Shown piece after piece: positions 11,480 to 21,253 of a DNA stretch of 64,000 nt (position 1 is the first letter of the stretch; each line of letters opens with the position of its first letter). A program made the position numbers and the translations under genes. Source of the stretch: Oopsacas minuta (taxonomy: Eukaryota > Porifera > Hexactinellida > Lyssacinosida > Leucopsacidae); assembly GCA_024704765.1 (NCBI GenBank), contig JAKMXF010000055.1, forward strand, positions 263,630 through 327,629. The letters run 5' to 3'. Under the pieces are notes generated by a model. The model had not been told where the DNA came from. It searched no databases and saw nothing but the letters and a program-made list of their open reading frames with translations.

Positions 11480-13220
11480 ATATACTTTTCAAATTTTATT
11501 ATTTTTTGGACCACCATATCAGACTCCAAGGGACTAATTATAAGTATATAAACACTATCAGGGTTCCATACAAGGGGTTGGAAGCACTGGAATCTCCCCC
11601 TTCCAGAAAAAACATCTTATATGAAACATTGATTATAAATTCACCTGAATTGAACTGACCGCAACTGGGTGAAGGCTTCTTCTATAATTCTACTATTTGG
11701 AGTATTCATTGGCTCTAGGTTTTAATATAGACTACAGTCAACGAACTCGTATATATATATACATTCTTGCGATGTACGGAATGGAAGGTCCTAGTTCGCC
11801 TATTCCCATTTTGCCTACTAATCGGAAATCAATGCCATTTACTCAATCAAATAACACGTTTTTTAATATTTTCAGCTAGTCGTATGGTTTGCTAATCAAT
11901 GAAATGCATTAATTTCTAGAAAGTACTAGATAACTGGGGTGTGCTGGGTCATACTCTCCTGGGCGCTTCGGTGCTCCACACGACATAAGACCAATCAGTT
12001 TGTTGGATTTCTAGAAAGAAGGATGCAACTGGAGTGTGTTGATACAAATCTATGAAGAATAATTATGTTTACAATGAATTCTAGTATTTCGATAAAATTT
12101 CCAGCGATAAATTGTCCTGCGACGAATTTTCTGCTATTCGTTATTTTTATTGAATACCCTGAAAACTATCCACTTCCTGAGAATATTTATTGAGAAACCT
12201 TAAACACTTGCTAATAACTAATAATTATTAACTGATGAACGTGTAGGCGAACTGGGTACAAAGCGTACAGAACATTGCTGAATTTTGGCATTTGTGGCTA
12301 AAATGAACACCGACCTATAACGGAATTATGACGTATTTGTTACCTTATTGGAAATCCGAAAAATAACTCATTTTGCCTCTGCTCAGCCAAAATACATGAT
12401 GGAGGGCTGAAAATTTTTAGGGAATATGTCGAACACTGATTCTTAACAGATGACCGTGTTTTCCACAAAAGTGCATGCTCATGGTGTGAATGTTACATCA
12501 TCTTACTTATTAAATACTGATCAAATTGTATACTTTCTTATATATAAGGATACTATAAGCTTTATGGTGCTAAATGATTCAAGAATACATAGGGATATTA
12601 GGACCAAATGTAAGTTGTACCACCGATTGCAATTTATATAATTTTCAATTAGTAATTTAGAGCAAAAAGTGCCGAGATTTGGAGAATCAATTGATTTGTT
12701 GCCTTGAAGCTGCCATGCTTGGGCTACAAAGTACCAAAAGCATTCGAACAACATCAGCTGAACGTTTGTTTGCCAGTAATTGTAATAAACACAGGCTTTG
12801 AAATATATAATAATTTTAGTATAGATGTATTCGATTTACTTGACAAGTGTCTAGGTATTAAGTTTAGTCACTGCGGAACGGTAATTCTGTAAAGTCGTGA
12901 AGAGACAAAGCAAGCGAAGCGCTCTAGTATGCAGTAGATATTGCATATAGTGATATATTGGATATAGTGAGGCGTGACCTACGTTATATAAGGCCTATTC
13001 ACCAACTAAATTTTTCTGGACCATGGATAATGGGAAGTCCATTGTTTAAATTAATGTATATGTACATAGATAGAAAGATATATTGATAATTGTATATTTT
13101 CATATCTTATTCAAGTTAGAAGTACGTACAGTTGTAATAGGAATACAATCAACACTAGGTCAAATTACACATGAATCAGAATGACATGAAACTAGTAATA
13201 GCAATTAGAAAAGAACATGG
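11480..13220. other. AT-rich stretch, no supported gene; possible hAT scrap
   Basis: No complete gene is visible. A short plus-strand phrase near 12710-12775, STKSIRTTSAERLFASNC, resembles the conserved core of a hAT dimerisation domain, but it is isolated and could be chance. Other open frames are short and featureless. Confidence 0.4.
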
Positions 13221-13227
13221 AATTCTA

Positions 13228-14453
13228 TCAAGTGCTTTTAATCTTCTTCAATTTTCGAGTATTCTCAACCTCAAGTTTATGTAAAGCATTCAAGTTCTTG
13301 ACTTTGTTTGAGAGAAAACAATTGGCGCCAGTAGTGAGTAACTTATTTAATATATCCCAACCAATCGTATTACAATTGGGGCACATATTCCGCCAGTATT
13401 CACCTTCTTCATTTTCAAGTACTCTTAATGTTAGGTTAACTATAATTTGTCTAGATGGTCCTTCAATAAGTTCTTGAAAAAGTTGAGGTTGTTGTTCGAT
13501 CGAGGTGAAAATTTTCCACAAACAAACTAGGACGTTGATTACAATACCTGATGGCCATTTCAATGCACCACGATCCATAACTTGTAACAGCTTGTAGATT
13601 GATTCTGGTGATGCTTCTATTTCCATCTCTTTGTTTTCTGTAAGGAAAGATAAGCAATTTTGACAAAGGAAAGAATTCTTGAGGTAACTATAAACTGCAT
13701 ATCCAGCAATAAACACAAGTGCCTGTTGAGTTGAAGTCGGAACTTTAATTACCGAATATTCTTGTACAGATGACAGAAAATGTTCCGTGTCAAGAGAATT
13801 AGCAGGTTCTGTTGAAGTTGAAAAGGAATCAATAAATTCTTTAAGAGATAAATCATGCACTGCACCTTGACTTGAAAAAACTTTTAGGGTACTAGATAAC
13901 TTTAAGCGTCACTCGCTTTCGAGGATCTGACAGAAGGTAATATGATATTGAGCACCAGCCATCATTCTGTAAATTCCAAAATGATGCTCCAGAGGGTCAT
14001 TTTGCAAAAAAGAAATGAGTAAATATGAAAAGTTACAGTTCTGTGTAAGATGGTTTACTATTGAAGTTAACGCTAAACAAGAGTGGCGAATGTGTTGAAA
14101 GTCTGAGTAGTAAGTTTCCCAGTCTTGCGAGGTAACTCTTGCCATTTTTCAAGCCAATCAACAACTCATGATAGATAACTGAATCTGGAATCGTTTTGGA
14201 CAAATGGGCGATACAGTTCATCATTTACTCGAATCGCTTTGGATGGAGTATTAACGTTAAACATCTTCCAGATGTCACAAATCACACGAATGAATTCGCC
14301 TATGTAATGATAAGAATGGTGGCCAGGAGATGTAAGATACTGAACCTTGAGTGCAGAATGTGTAGAATCATCAAAAACTTTCTGTGCCAAATTTACATTC
14401 TGACGTTCCAAGTTGGAAGGCCAGCATGCTTTGGCTGTTAACCGAGGAGCCAA
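13228..14453 (-). pseudogene. P-element/THAP9-like transposase, C-terminal half
   Basis: Frames 14166-14453, 13909-14145 and 13228-13860 join into the C-terminal half of a P-element-superfamily transposase. Key phrases are LERQNVNLAQKVFDDSTHSA, SYLLISFLQNDPLEHHFG followed by MMAGAQYHITFCQILESE, and IAGYAVYSYLKNSFLCQNC followed by LLQVMDRGALKWPSG. These match the well-known P-element region near the final acidic catalytic residue and the GTP-binding neighbourhood. The N-terminal THAP finger and first catalytic Asp are not present. Stops and frameshifts lie between the blocks, so this is a remnant. I found no terminal repeats. Confidence 0.78.
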
Positions 14454-14962
14454 CTTAGCTATTGAGTGTTGATCAGCTTTATATAAAGTTCGGATGTCTT
14501 CAAATGAAATGACTGTGAAGTTAGCTTAGTATTCGACTAGGGTCATTTCAATTCAATATTTAACCCACTTCCAGTTATCAGATTTAAATAAATTTAGTAT
14601 ATTTCGATAGAGGAGATTCAGAGGTTTTATGCTATATAATTTATTTTCCAAAATAATTATTTTTTAATCTGTTTTTTTGTCAAAGAAAGCAGGGTTGATA
14701 ATCCCTCAAAAATCACTATCTAAATTTCGAATTACAAATCTAAAATTTTGTCAACATACTGTCGAGACATGGAGGTTTATGCCATATAAATTTATTTTTA
14801 CAATTCGCTAGATTTTTGGAGTTACAACCATTCAAACTTGAAGTTGGTAAATCGAATTCTAATATAGATTGGATATTGTTATTTGTGTAAGCCTACTATA
14901 GTGATTGCGTACATACCTGTAGTACATTCCTTGATTAATGACATCAAACCTTCGCTACTTTA

Positions 14963-15114
14963 CAGGGCGTAGATAAAGTTACAGAACTGGGGGGGGGACT
15001 TGGATAAGGTTATTATTACATGTGGTCGTAGGCTGGAGTGTCTAAATAATACTCTTGGCTGAGATCTGGGGGGGGCTGAAGCCCCCCAGCCTCCCCCCAG
15101 TGTCTACGCCCTTG
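14963..15114. mobile_element. Miniature element with G-rich inverted ends
   Basis: The left end CAGGGCGTAGATAAAG followed by a G-run is mirrored by a C-run and GTCTACGCCCTTG at the right. The flanks ACTTTA and GCTTTA are similar but not identical, so the target duplication is uncertain. The CAGGG start is compatible with a hAT-type miniature element. Confidence 0.6.
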
Positions 15115-15503
15115 CTTTAGCATTAATTCGAAGATATTTAGTTTCAATTTGATCGATTTTCTTACATTACACACAGTAGACTCTCTAATGCGAACGTCTC
15201 AGTCTAAAATTTCATAAAAGCGTAGCTTTGAAAATTTATTGATGATCCCTCGAATCACAGAGGTTAGTGTTTGTATCATTCTATATACAGTATTGTAATT
15301 ACCTTCCCGCCCAGATATCTAGCAGCGATATAAGGTCAACACATGATTATTTATTAATTTGAAGTAATACATTATAACAATGGTGAACAAAACATGAACA
15401 TTTGCAAAAATTGAAGCAAAATGATTGATAATTATATAATAAATCTAACAATTAAACAGTGAGAGGAAACACAAAAACATACTACATAAATACACAGTGA
15501 AAA

Positions 15504-16601
15504 TTAATTGATAAATATTTGCCTTGGGGAATCCTTTAAATCCACCTGCAGGACAGGTTCATAATGCTGTCCATTATGGTTTAAGTATATAGAGCCTGTA
15601 TCATTGGCAGGGGGAAGTTCCAAGGTATCAATTAATTTAGAGCCTCTACCTGAGAATACCATCCATTTGTTACCCATATCAGAACTATATATCCAAATAT
15701 CTGTCCGCATCAATAAAGCTGCAGCAAACATCTCCACATCACCTCCCCACGTATAATTTCTCTTCATGTTAGATTTCACCACATAATCAGCAACATTACG
15801 GTAATTACTTGCACATTTAGGAAATTTATTCATAATAAACTTATTGCATACTTCTTTGAGTTTCCCTAACATATTTTCTACCACCTTAAATCGTACTAAA
15901 CTAACAGATTCAATACTTCCTGTCATCCAATAAGAGAAAGAGGCGAATAAACAGTTTCCATCTCCAGGGATTTCAAACAATTTGGAAGGAACATGTTCTT
16001 TTAAATTTGAATTAACTGATATGGTACCTTTAACGTAATTTGGACAATCTACAAGATGTAATTGTAAATCCTCACATATTCCATTCTGTCCTTGATATGA
16101 AAGTGGTTGGAATGCTGGTAAAGTATAATCTAAGGAAGCCATTTCTATTATATCTAAATCACTTATTATTTCAATCTCATTAACATGCAGAGTTTTGCCA
16201 TCAACTTTAACATTTCCTGAATTGTCCACAGGTAAAGTAGCTACTTTTCTGTTGGTTGCACATTTTCTTGAATTATCTACTTCAAAACCGTAAGAAGAAT
16301 TGAAATCATTGAATGTTTTGTTTACTTTATCAACAGTAGGTTTAGTATAACTAAATTTGCTTTTCTTACTTCTCGACCATTCCTCTTGACATTCCTCCTC
16401 GTTTTCAACACGTAACCTCTTCTTATGTTTAAATACTTTAGATGCCAGCGGTGTAAAAGCGAATGTAAATGCAGCAATCCTATCATCAATATTAGTATAC
16501 ATTGTTATGATGAAATTTGCAGCCCGTATCCCGGTTTCTGAATTAAATATGCTATGCTTAACAATCTTGAACCAATTCTCAACATATGCGTTACTATCCA
16601 T
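15504..16601 (-). CDS. OTU-family cysteine protease domain joined to a transposase-like tail
   Basis: The open frame encodes 365 residues with no internal break. Residues 1-35 (SNAYVENWFKIVKHSIFN, then GIRAANFIITMY) resemble the C-terminal tail of DDE transposases. A basic, low-complexity linker with KHKKRLR follows. Residues about 205-350 form an OTU-like domain: FEIPGDGNCLFASFSYWMTG gives the catalytic Asp214 and Cys217, TWGGDVEMFAAALLMRTDIW follows, and SIYLNHNGQHYEPVL gives His346. OTU enzymes remove ubiquitin. Upstream, the frame continues through SSGSP and is cut by the hAT end at 16618, so the N-terminus is missing. The uninterrupted frame suggests recent insertion or lasting selection. 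It is probably the C-terminal part of a larger transposon protein; the OTU call is firm, the partner's identity is not. Confidence 0.8.
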   Translation of the reverse strand: MDSNAYVENWFKIVKHSIFNSETGIRAANFIITMYTNIDDRIAAFTFAFTPLASKVFKHKKRLRVENEEECQEEWSRSKKSKFSYTKPTVDKVNKTFNDFNSSYGFEVDNSRKCATNRKVATLPVDNSGNVKVDGKTLHVNEIEIISDLDIIEMASLDYTLPAFQPLSYQGQNGICEDLQLHLVDCPNYVKGTISVNSNLKEHVPSKLFEIPGDGNCLFASFSYWMTGSIESVSLVRFKVVENMLGKLKEVCNKFIMNKFPKCASNYRNVADYVVKSNMKRNYTWGGDVEMFAAALLMRTDIWIYSSDMGNKWMVFSGRGSKLIDTLELPPANDTGSIYLNHNGQHYEPVLQVDLKDSPRQIFIN

Positions 16602-16617
16602 TGGACTCCCTGACGAA

Positions 16618-17026
16618 CAGGGGCGGCGCCAGCTTTTTCATCAGGGGTCGCATAGGGGTCGCATAGGGGTGGCAGAGCATCTGGCAGGGGTCGCAGAATA
16701 AGGAAAGGAAACTCAAAAATGTCTCATTTTTTAGATTGTATCCATAACCAACATGGTATGTTTGGAATCTAAAACCGACTTTAATGTTGAAATTATGATT
16801 TTCTTCTGATTAATATTATTTATTCGTTTTTGTTAGTACCTTTAGTATCCAAAATGAGTGACATTCCTCCCGCAGCTACTAAACGTCATAGAACTGAAGC
16901 TCCTGGCCCAGATGATCTGTCCTCTTGCGCAGATGAGAAGCCCACCCAGCCCAAATTGCATTCTTTTCCTTTGTTTGGCACCACTGGCCGCCGCTTCAAT
17001 CCTGACTGGTATGGAATGTTTCAGTG
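16618..17026 (+). mobile_element. hAT left end with transposase N-terminus
   Basis: The left terminus CAGGGGCGGCGCCAGC is followed by subterminal repeats of AGGGGTCGCAT (16641-16697), a usual hAT feature. An ATG at 16854 opens MSDIPPAATKRHRTEAPG, and the frame leads to KLHSFPLFGTTGRRFNPDWY plus GMFQ, the standard lead-in to the TTF finger of DUF4371-type hATs. The sequence then changes at 17022-17026 into the NHL gene. The next expected piece, a WLEYS-like motif and CYACRHY, is exactly what begins at about 760. The two blocks therefore look like one hAT cut once. Confidence 0.75.
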
Positions 17027-17260
17027 TTTGTAAGATTCTTTCTCAAAGGTTGATTTGCTGAATTTACATATTCACCGTGGGCATTGTACAAAGATGGAGT
17101 CAGATAGAATGAGAATATTCTCTGGATACTTCGTTTCTTCATCTTCTAGGGATTGAATCCACTCTCCATTTCCAGAGAATATCTGAACTCTGTTAAGCCC
17201 CCAATCAGCTACATATATTCTATCATTGATAGAATCTATAGCTACACCAGATGGATTATA

Positions 17261-18574
17261 CCAGGTTGTCCAAAAAGTTCGCGGAATTTTATCCCTAGTT
17301 TGTGTTATATACACTCTATCAATTAGCCTATTGTTTCGATTAATTCTAATAATCCCTTATCTCAATTATCCTAACTTTTGTAATCAAAAAGTTTGGTTTA
17401 GGTATTCTTTTAGCATCATTTACGATTGTCGTATTTTTTTCTATAATGGAAAACTCAGAAGATGGGAAACGATATATCATTTGGTTTCTCTGGAAACAAA
17501 ATATAAGTGGAAGCGAGATTCTCTACGAGATGGAAAAGGTTTATGGTAGTAAATGCCCTGGTAAATCGATGGTTTACAAATGGATTGACAGATTTAATGA
17601 TGGGCATTCAACTGTTGATGATTACCCAAGACCTGGTCGTCCGAAAACATGTTCCAACCAAGAAAATATCAAAATTATATCAAACTTTCTTGATAAAGAT
17701 AGACGTGTGACTCTGCGTCAGTTAGAGGAAGAATTGGGGATGTCAAAATCAATACTTGATAAGATTCTAACTGAACAATTGGGAATGTCGAGAGTTCTTT
17801 CTCGTTGGGTTCCCAAATTGTTATCTGAATCTCAAAGGATTGAAAGGGTTCGTGTTTGTCGCCAGCTCTTACGGATTTCTAAGAAGGAGCCAAGGTTCTT
17901 TGATCGTTTAGTCACAGGGGACGAGACTTGGTTACATTTTTATGAGCCTAAGACAAGTTTACAGACGAGTCAATGGAAGCGTAGGCATGAAGCAACTCCT
18001 ATTAGACCCAGAGCCGTCGCATCAGCAGGTAAACGGATGGCAACAGTTTTTTGGGACACAAAGGGAATAATCATGATTGATTGGTTACCTAACAAAGTAA
18101 CAATAAATACTGAATACTATGTTCAAGTTCTGAAGAAATTGCGCGAAGCTATCAAGTCTAAGAGGCGTGGCAAGTTGAGTTCTCATGTTTTGCTTCAGCA
18201 TGATAATGCTCCAGTCCATACCAGCAGGCGAACTTTGGATGAAATTCAACATTTAGGGTTCGAATTACTCCCACATCCCCCATACAGCCCAGATCTAGCG
18301 CCCAGCGACTACTGGCTTTTTTCAGAAATGAAAAGACCACTTAGAGGTAAACGTTTCAGCGATTTTGAGCACCTTAGGTCCGCTGTTAATTCATGGATTC
18401 AAGGTACCCCTGAAAAATTCTTCACCACAGGAATAAATAAACTCCCATCAAAATGGAAGAAATTTATCGAGGTTAAGGGTGAATTTATTGAAAACTATGA
18501 ACAATAATTAGTTGAGTATGATCATTGATAAATAAAATATATTTGCAATTCCGCGAACCTTTTGGACAACCTAG
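17261..18574 (+). mobile_element. Intact mariner element inside the NHL gene
   Basis: The element is 1314 bp long, flanked by TA at 17259-17260 and 18575-18576. Its 28-bp terminal repeats, CCAGGTTGTCCAAAAAGTTC plus GCGGAATT and the complement of CTAGGTTGTCCAAAAGGTTC plus the same tail, differ at two positions. The length, TA target and transposase are those of a full-length mariner. The insertion is in antisense orientation to the NHL gene. Confidence 0.96.
17446..18507 (+). CDS. Mariner transposase (DD34D), intact
   Basis: The 353-residue protein has the usual mariner length. The N-terminal half (1-120) holds two helix-turn-helix units, with the linker GRPKTCSNQENIK and the phrase VTLRQLEEELGMS. 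Then come WVPKLLSESQ, TGDETWLHFYEP (Asp159), LLQHDNAPVHTS (Asp253) and HPPYSPDLAPSDYWLF (Asp288). The 34 residues between the last two Asp give the DD34D signature. No stops or frameshifts occur and all three acids are present, so the protein could be active. The enzyme cuts and pastes the element at TA sites in the nucleus. The ATG at 17446 matches the start of the family. Confidence 0.96.
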   Translation: MENSEDGKRYIIWFLWKQNISGSEILYEMEKVYGSKCPGKSMVYKWIDRFNDGHSTVDDYPRPGRPKTCSNQENIKIISNFLDKDRRVTLRQLEEELGMSKSILDKILTEQLGMSRVLSRWVPKLLSESQRIERVRVCRQLLRISKKEPRFFDRLVTGDETWLHFYEPKTSLQTSQWKRRHEATPIRPRAVASAGKRMATVFWDTKGIIMIDWLPNKVTINTEYYVQVLKKLREAIKSKRRGKLSSHVLLQHDNAPVHTSRRTLDEIQHLGFELLPHPPYSPDLAPSDYWLFSEMKRPLRGKRFSDFEHLRSAVNSWIQGTPEKFFTTGINKLPSKWKKFIEVKGEFIENYEQ

Positions 18575-18943
18575 TATACCTGATCATTTAGCTTGCCTTT
18601 ATCTCCAAAACTCGACTTGAGTGTAATATGAATGTCTTCTCCAAACTTCACAATTCTCTGTCCAACATGTACACAGTGAATTGATACTCTCCCTAAACTC
18701 ATTAACTTTCCATCTCAAGTTCACGTAAGGAATATCAATATTCATTCCTCTTTTCACAGATTCTATAGATTCATTGATTTGGTCGAAACAGGGAATTTGG
18801 TTCAATTCTTTGAAGATCTTCCCCATCTCTGCTGCTATCAATCACCTCTCTCAGCATATTCATTCTGTCCTGTAGCTTGTTGCTGACAGGCATCAAGCTA
18901 ACAGGTCCAGGGCTGGAATTTCATGTATCAATGCAGTTGCCAT

Positions 18944-20932
18944 TATCACTTATATTTCAGTTTAATGCTAGTACTATTATAATATAGAACTATATAAAGT
19001 GGCTTATACATATCCGTATAGAGTATATATCTATTACAAGTATACGTAACATATAATGTATGTCTAAATATATCTCATATAATATTAGACACACGATTCT
19101 TATGGAATAGATTTCAATTGTAAACTCTCGTTATAGCGAAGTGCTCATGCTCGGGACACCTGCTTCATTTCGTGGTAAGTGGAGTAAAATCAATTACGTA
19201 CTTCCAAGCTATAGGGCAGGGGTAGAATTCCCCACATATAGAGGTAAATGATGTGGGGCATAAAGTATGCCCCATGGCCACTCCCCGCTTATAGAGCTTC
19301 CCATATTTCACGTCATTTCAAGTCAGTGAGTTTCCGTTTTTGCGATGCATTATTTACAGTAAATTGTTTCGCAGATTTACTATTATTCTATTCTACACTT
19401 GAGTTGTATTAACCCCTCATAATCAAATACATATATACGTATATTATACTCGTTATTTCATTCTGGATGCAATTGATTGAATCCACATGAAATCAACCAC
19501 ATTGTCATATTTGAAATAACTTTCTTCTGCATATATACTGAATCGATCAAACCCTCATGCGGAATCACTCAAAAATGCATGCGAGATCACCTAACCCGTA
19601 TGCGGATTGACGAATTTAAATTATCCATTGTGAATTTGAAAAACATTTTATTCATAAATATAATATCAATAATTATAGCTTTGTTAAGATATAGGGAAAG
19701 ATTCTCAATTATTACGGCTCCTAAATATAATTTCAGCAAAAATCAAACCCTTGGAGGAGCGTCCGGCGCTCCTAGATAATTGCCAGGTACATTTGGTCCA
19801 GTCATACTAATTTGCAAAACTAACCTAAAGCACATATTATCAGGGCTCTCAACTCTCAAGATTTCGTTCTAAAATACTATAAAATCCCTGGTCTTTTCAT
19901 GGAAAACTAATAGTAAATTGAACATCCCACGATAGAATCATGAAATTTTTGACGAATCTCACGATTTTGAAGGTTCCAGGTTGAGAGCCCTGATATTATA
20001 CCACTATCCTGGAATATTATATATCTGTGTACTTTGTCCTATCCGGTAGAGTTGCGGTGGGAAAGGAATTTCAATCCCCATTCCCACTGGATTTCTGTGG
20101 GAATTCCCATAGGATTTCATAAGGAATTTCAGAATTCCTATAGGATAATTACGATTCCCATTCCAACGGCAACCCTGCCTGTCCCAGAGTATACCCTCCA
20201 GTATGAACAGAACTGGACTAGCCTAGTGAAATAAACTGAGACAACGATCTGGCATACTATTTCAGTTATAATAATAGATCAGAGTGTGTAGGCCTAATAT
20301 TTAAATTTTATGTTTTGGGAACATTTGTTTGTCGTAAAACCACCGGCTTAAACTTCGTCAAAACACACGAGGTGCCACGACACTGTTCATTCCCTAGTTA
20401 TATATTTTTCTGAATAAATATTTCATTTTGTGATACACTTGACTAATCACAGCTTGTTGATGAATTCGTAATGAGGAATGAGCAACTCCAGGCAAGATTT
20501 GCTCTTGGGATGACAACAGACACTAAAACTAGGAAACCTTACTTGTCTTAATTTTTTGTTAAGAGAAAATTTTTCGGTCACCACCTGGTAAATTGAGTTT
20601 GTGGGGTTAGTTCGGTTTGAAAATGCCAAGGTGCCAGACACCTTTGGCACCATGGCATCACAGCCGCCAGGGTGCTAGGCCCCTGCCTAAACCGCCCAGC
20701 GTCATCACAGTCACACTGATGTTCGTTCAGTTCACGGACTAGTCTACGTTAGATAATTTCCAGTTCCTAGGGGTATCCGTGGGTCAGGCGTCCAATACAT
20801 TATCCGTGTGCGTGTAGCGAAGTGTCCATAGCTAACTGTCCGTATCCCTAACCTAAATACGACACCTTTAATAGTGCCGCTTTAAAGGTTCTCTTCATTT
20901 CTAACTCTGTAATTATAATTAGTACCTGTTTT
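18944..20932. other. Intergenic, repeats only
   Basis: No gene is recognised. The stretch contains a hAT-type miniature element at 19841-19992 and an interspersed repeat at 20034-20180 (GGAATTTC/ATTCCCATAGGATTTC phrases ending in ATTCCAACGGCAACCCTG). A diverged copy of the repeat's end occurs in reverse at 32573-32640. Confidence 0.55.
19841..19992. mobile_element. hAT-type miniature element
   Basis: The ends CAGGGCTCTCAACTCTC and the complement AGGTTGAGAGCCCTG bound 152 bp. The flanks both contain ATATTAT directly outside, a plausible 7-8 bp target duplication. There is no coding content. Confidence 0.75.
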
Positions 20933-21253
20933 ATGTCGAAAACTAAAGATAATCAATCAGCAAAAGAAAATTCACAGAATCTAGACTCTGATGCTGGCGA
21001 GGTTCAACCTAGTAAGATCTCTAGATTGGCTAGTTCTCGTTTTCTTGATATAAGCTTGCTGGATGAAGAAGACAAATTTGAGGAATTCTCTGAAGAAAAT
21101 TGGCATGACAATTGCAATGAAGTTTCACCTTTGTTATCAGAAAAATCAATTGAAAATTCAAATATACGTTTCTGGGAAGAAGATTGGACTGATCTAGGAA
21201 TTGATTCGAAGTTTAGCCAGATATACCAACAAGTTGCTTTGGATGCGGTATAA
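20933..21253 (+). CDS. SEM1: SEM1/DSS1-like acidic protein
   Basis: The frame encodes 106 residues. Two acidic, Trp-bearing blocks match SEM1/DSS1, a small subunit of the 26S proteasome lid that also partners BRCA2 and TREX-2 proteins. They are SLLDEEDKFEEFSEENW (residues 41-57) and FWEEDWTDLGIDSKFSQIY (80-98). In known SEM1 these blocks bind partner proteins, and about 15-20 residues separate them. Here the linker is 22 residues and includes a Ser/Asn-rich stretch. A 40-residue N-terminal extension precedes block 1. The C-terminus stops soon after the helix, at ALDAV; a GTATAA just before the stop could be a splice donor for a further exon. It could be the real gene or an extended paralogue. 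I see no frame damage. Confidence 0.72.
   Translation: MSKTKDNQSAKENSQNLDSDAGEVQPSKISRLASSRFLDISLLDEEDKFEEFSEENWHDNCNEVSPLLSEKSIENSNIRFWEEDWTDLGIDSKFSQIYQQVALDAV

Larger units (their letters stand above)
17024..18943 (-). pseudogene. NHL-repeat protein, 5' half, interrupted by mariner
   Basis: Outside the mariner, the minus strand reads KFGEDIHITLKSSFGDKG, KLNDQVYNPSGVAIDSINDR, IYVADWGLNRVQIFSGNGEW and YPENILILSDSIFVQC, all NHL-blade sequence. Upstream pieces include MATALIHEIPALDLLA (from 18943) and MNIDIPYVNLRWKVNEFRES, in shifting frames. Removing 17261-18574 plus one TA restores an exact frame across DQVYNPSG. A TGA interrupts the blade after QCPR, and the same frame then gives KFSKSTFEKESYKH before the gene breaks at about 17024. 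The other half is at 264-770. At least one frameshift, one stop and the mariner make it a pseudogene. Confidence 0.72.
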
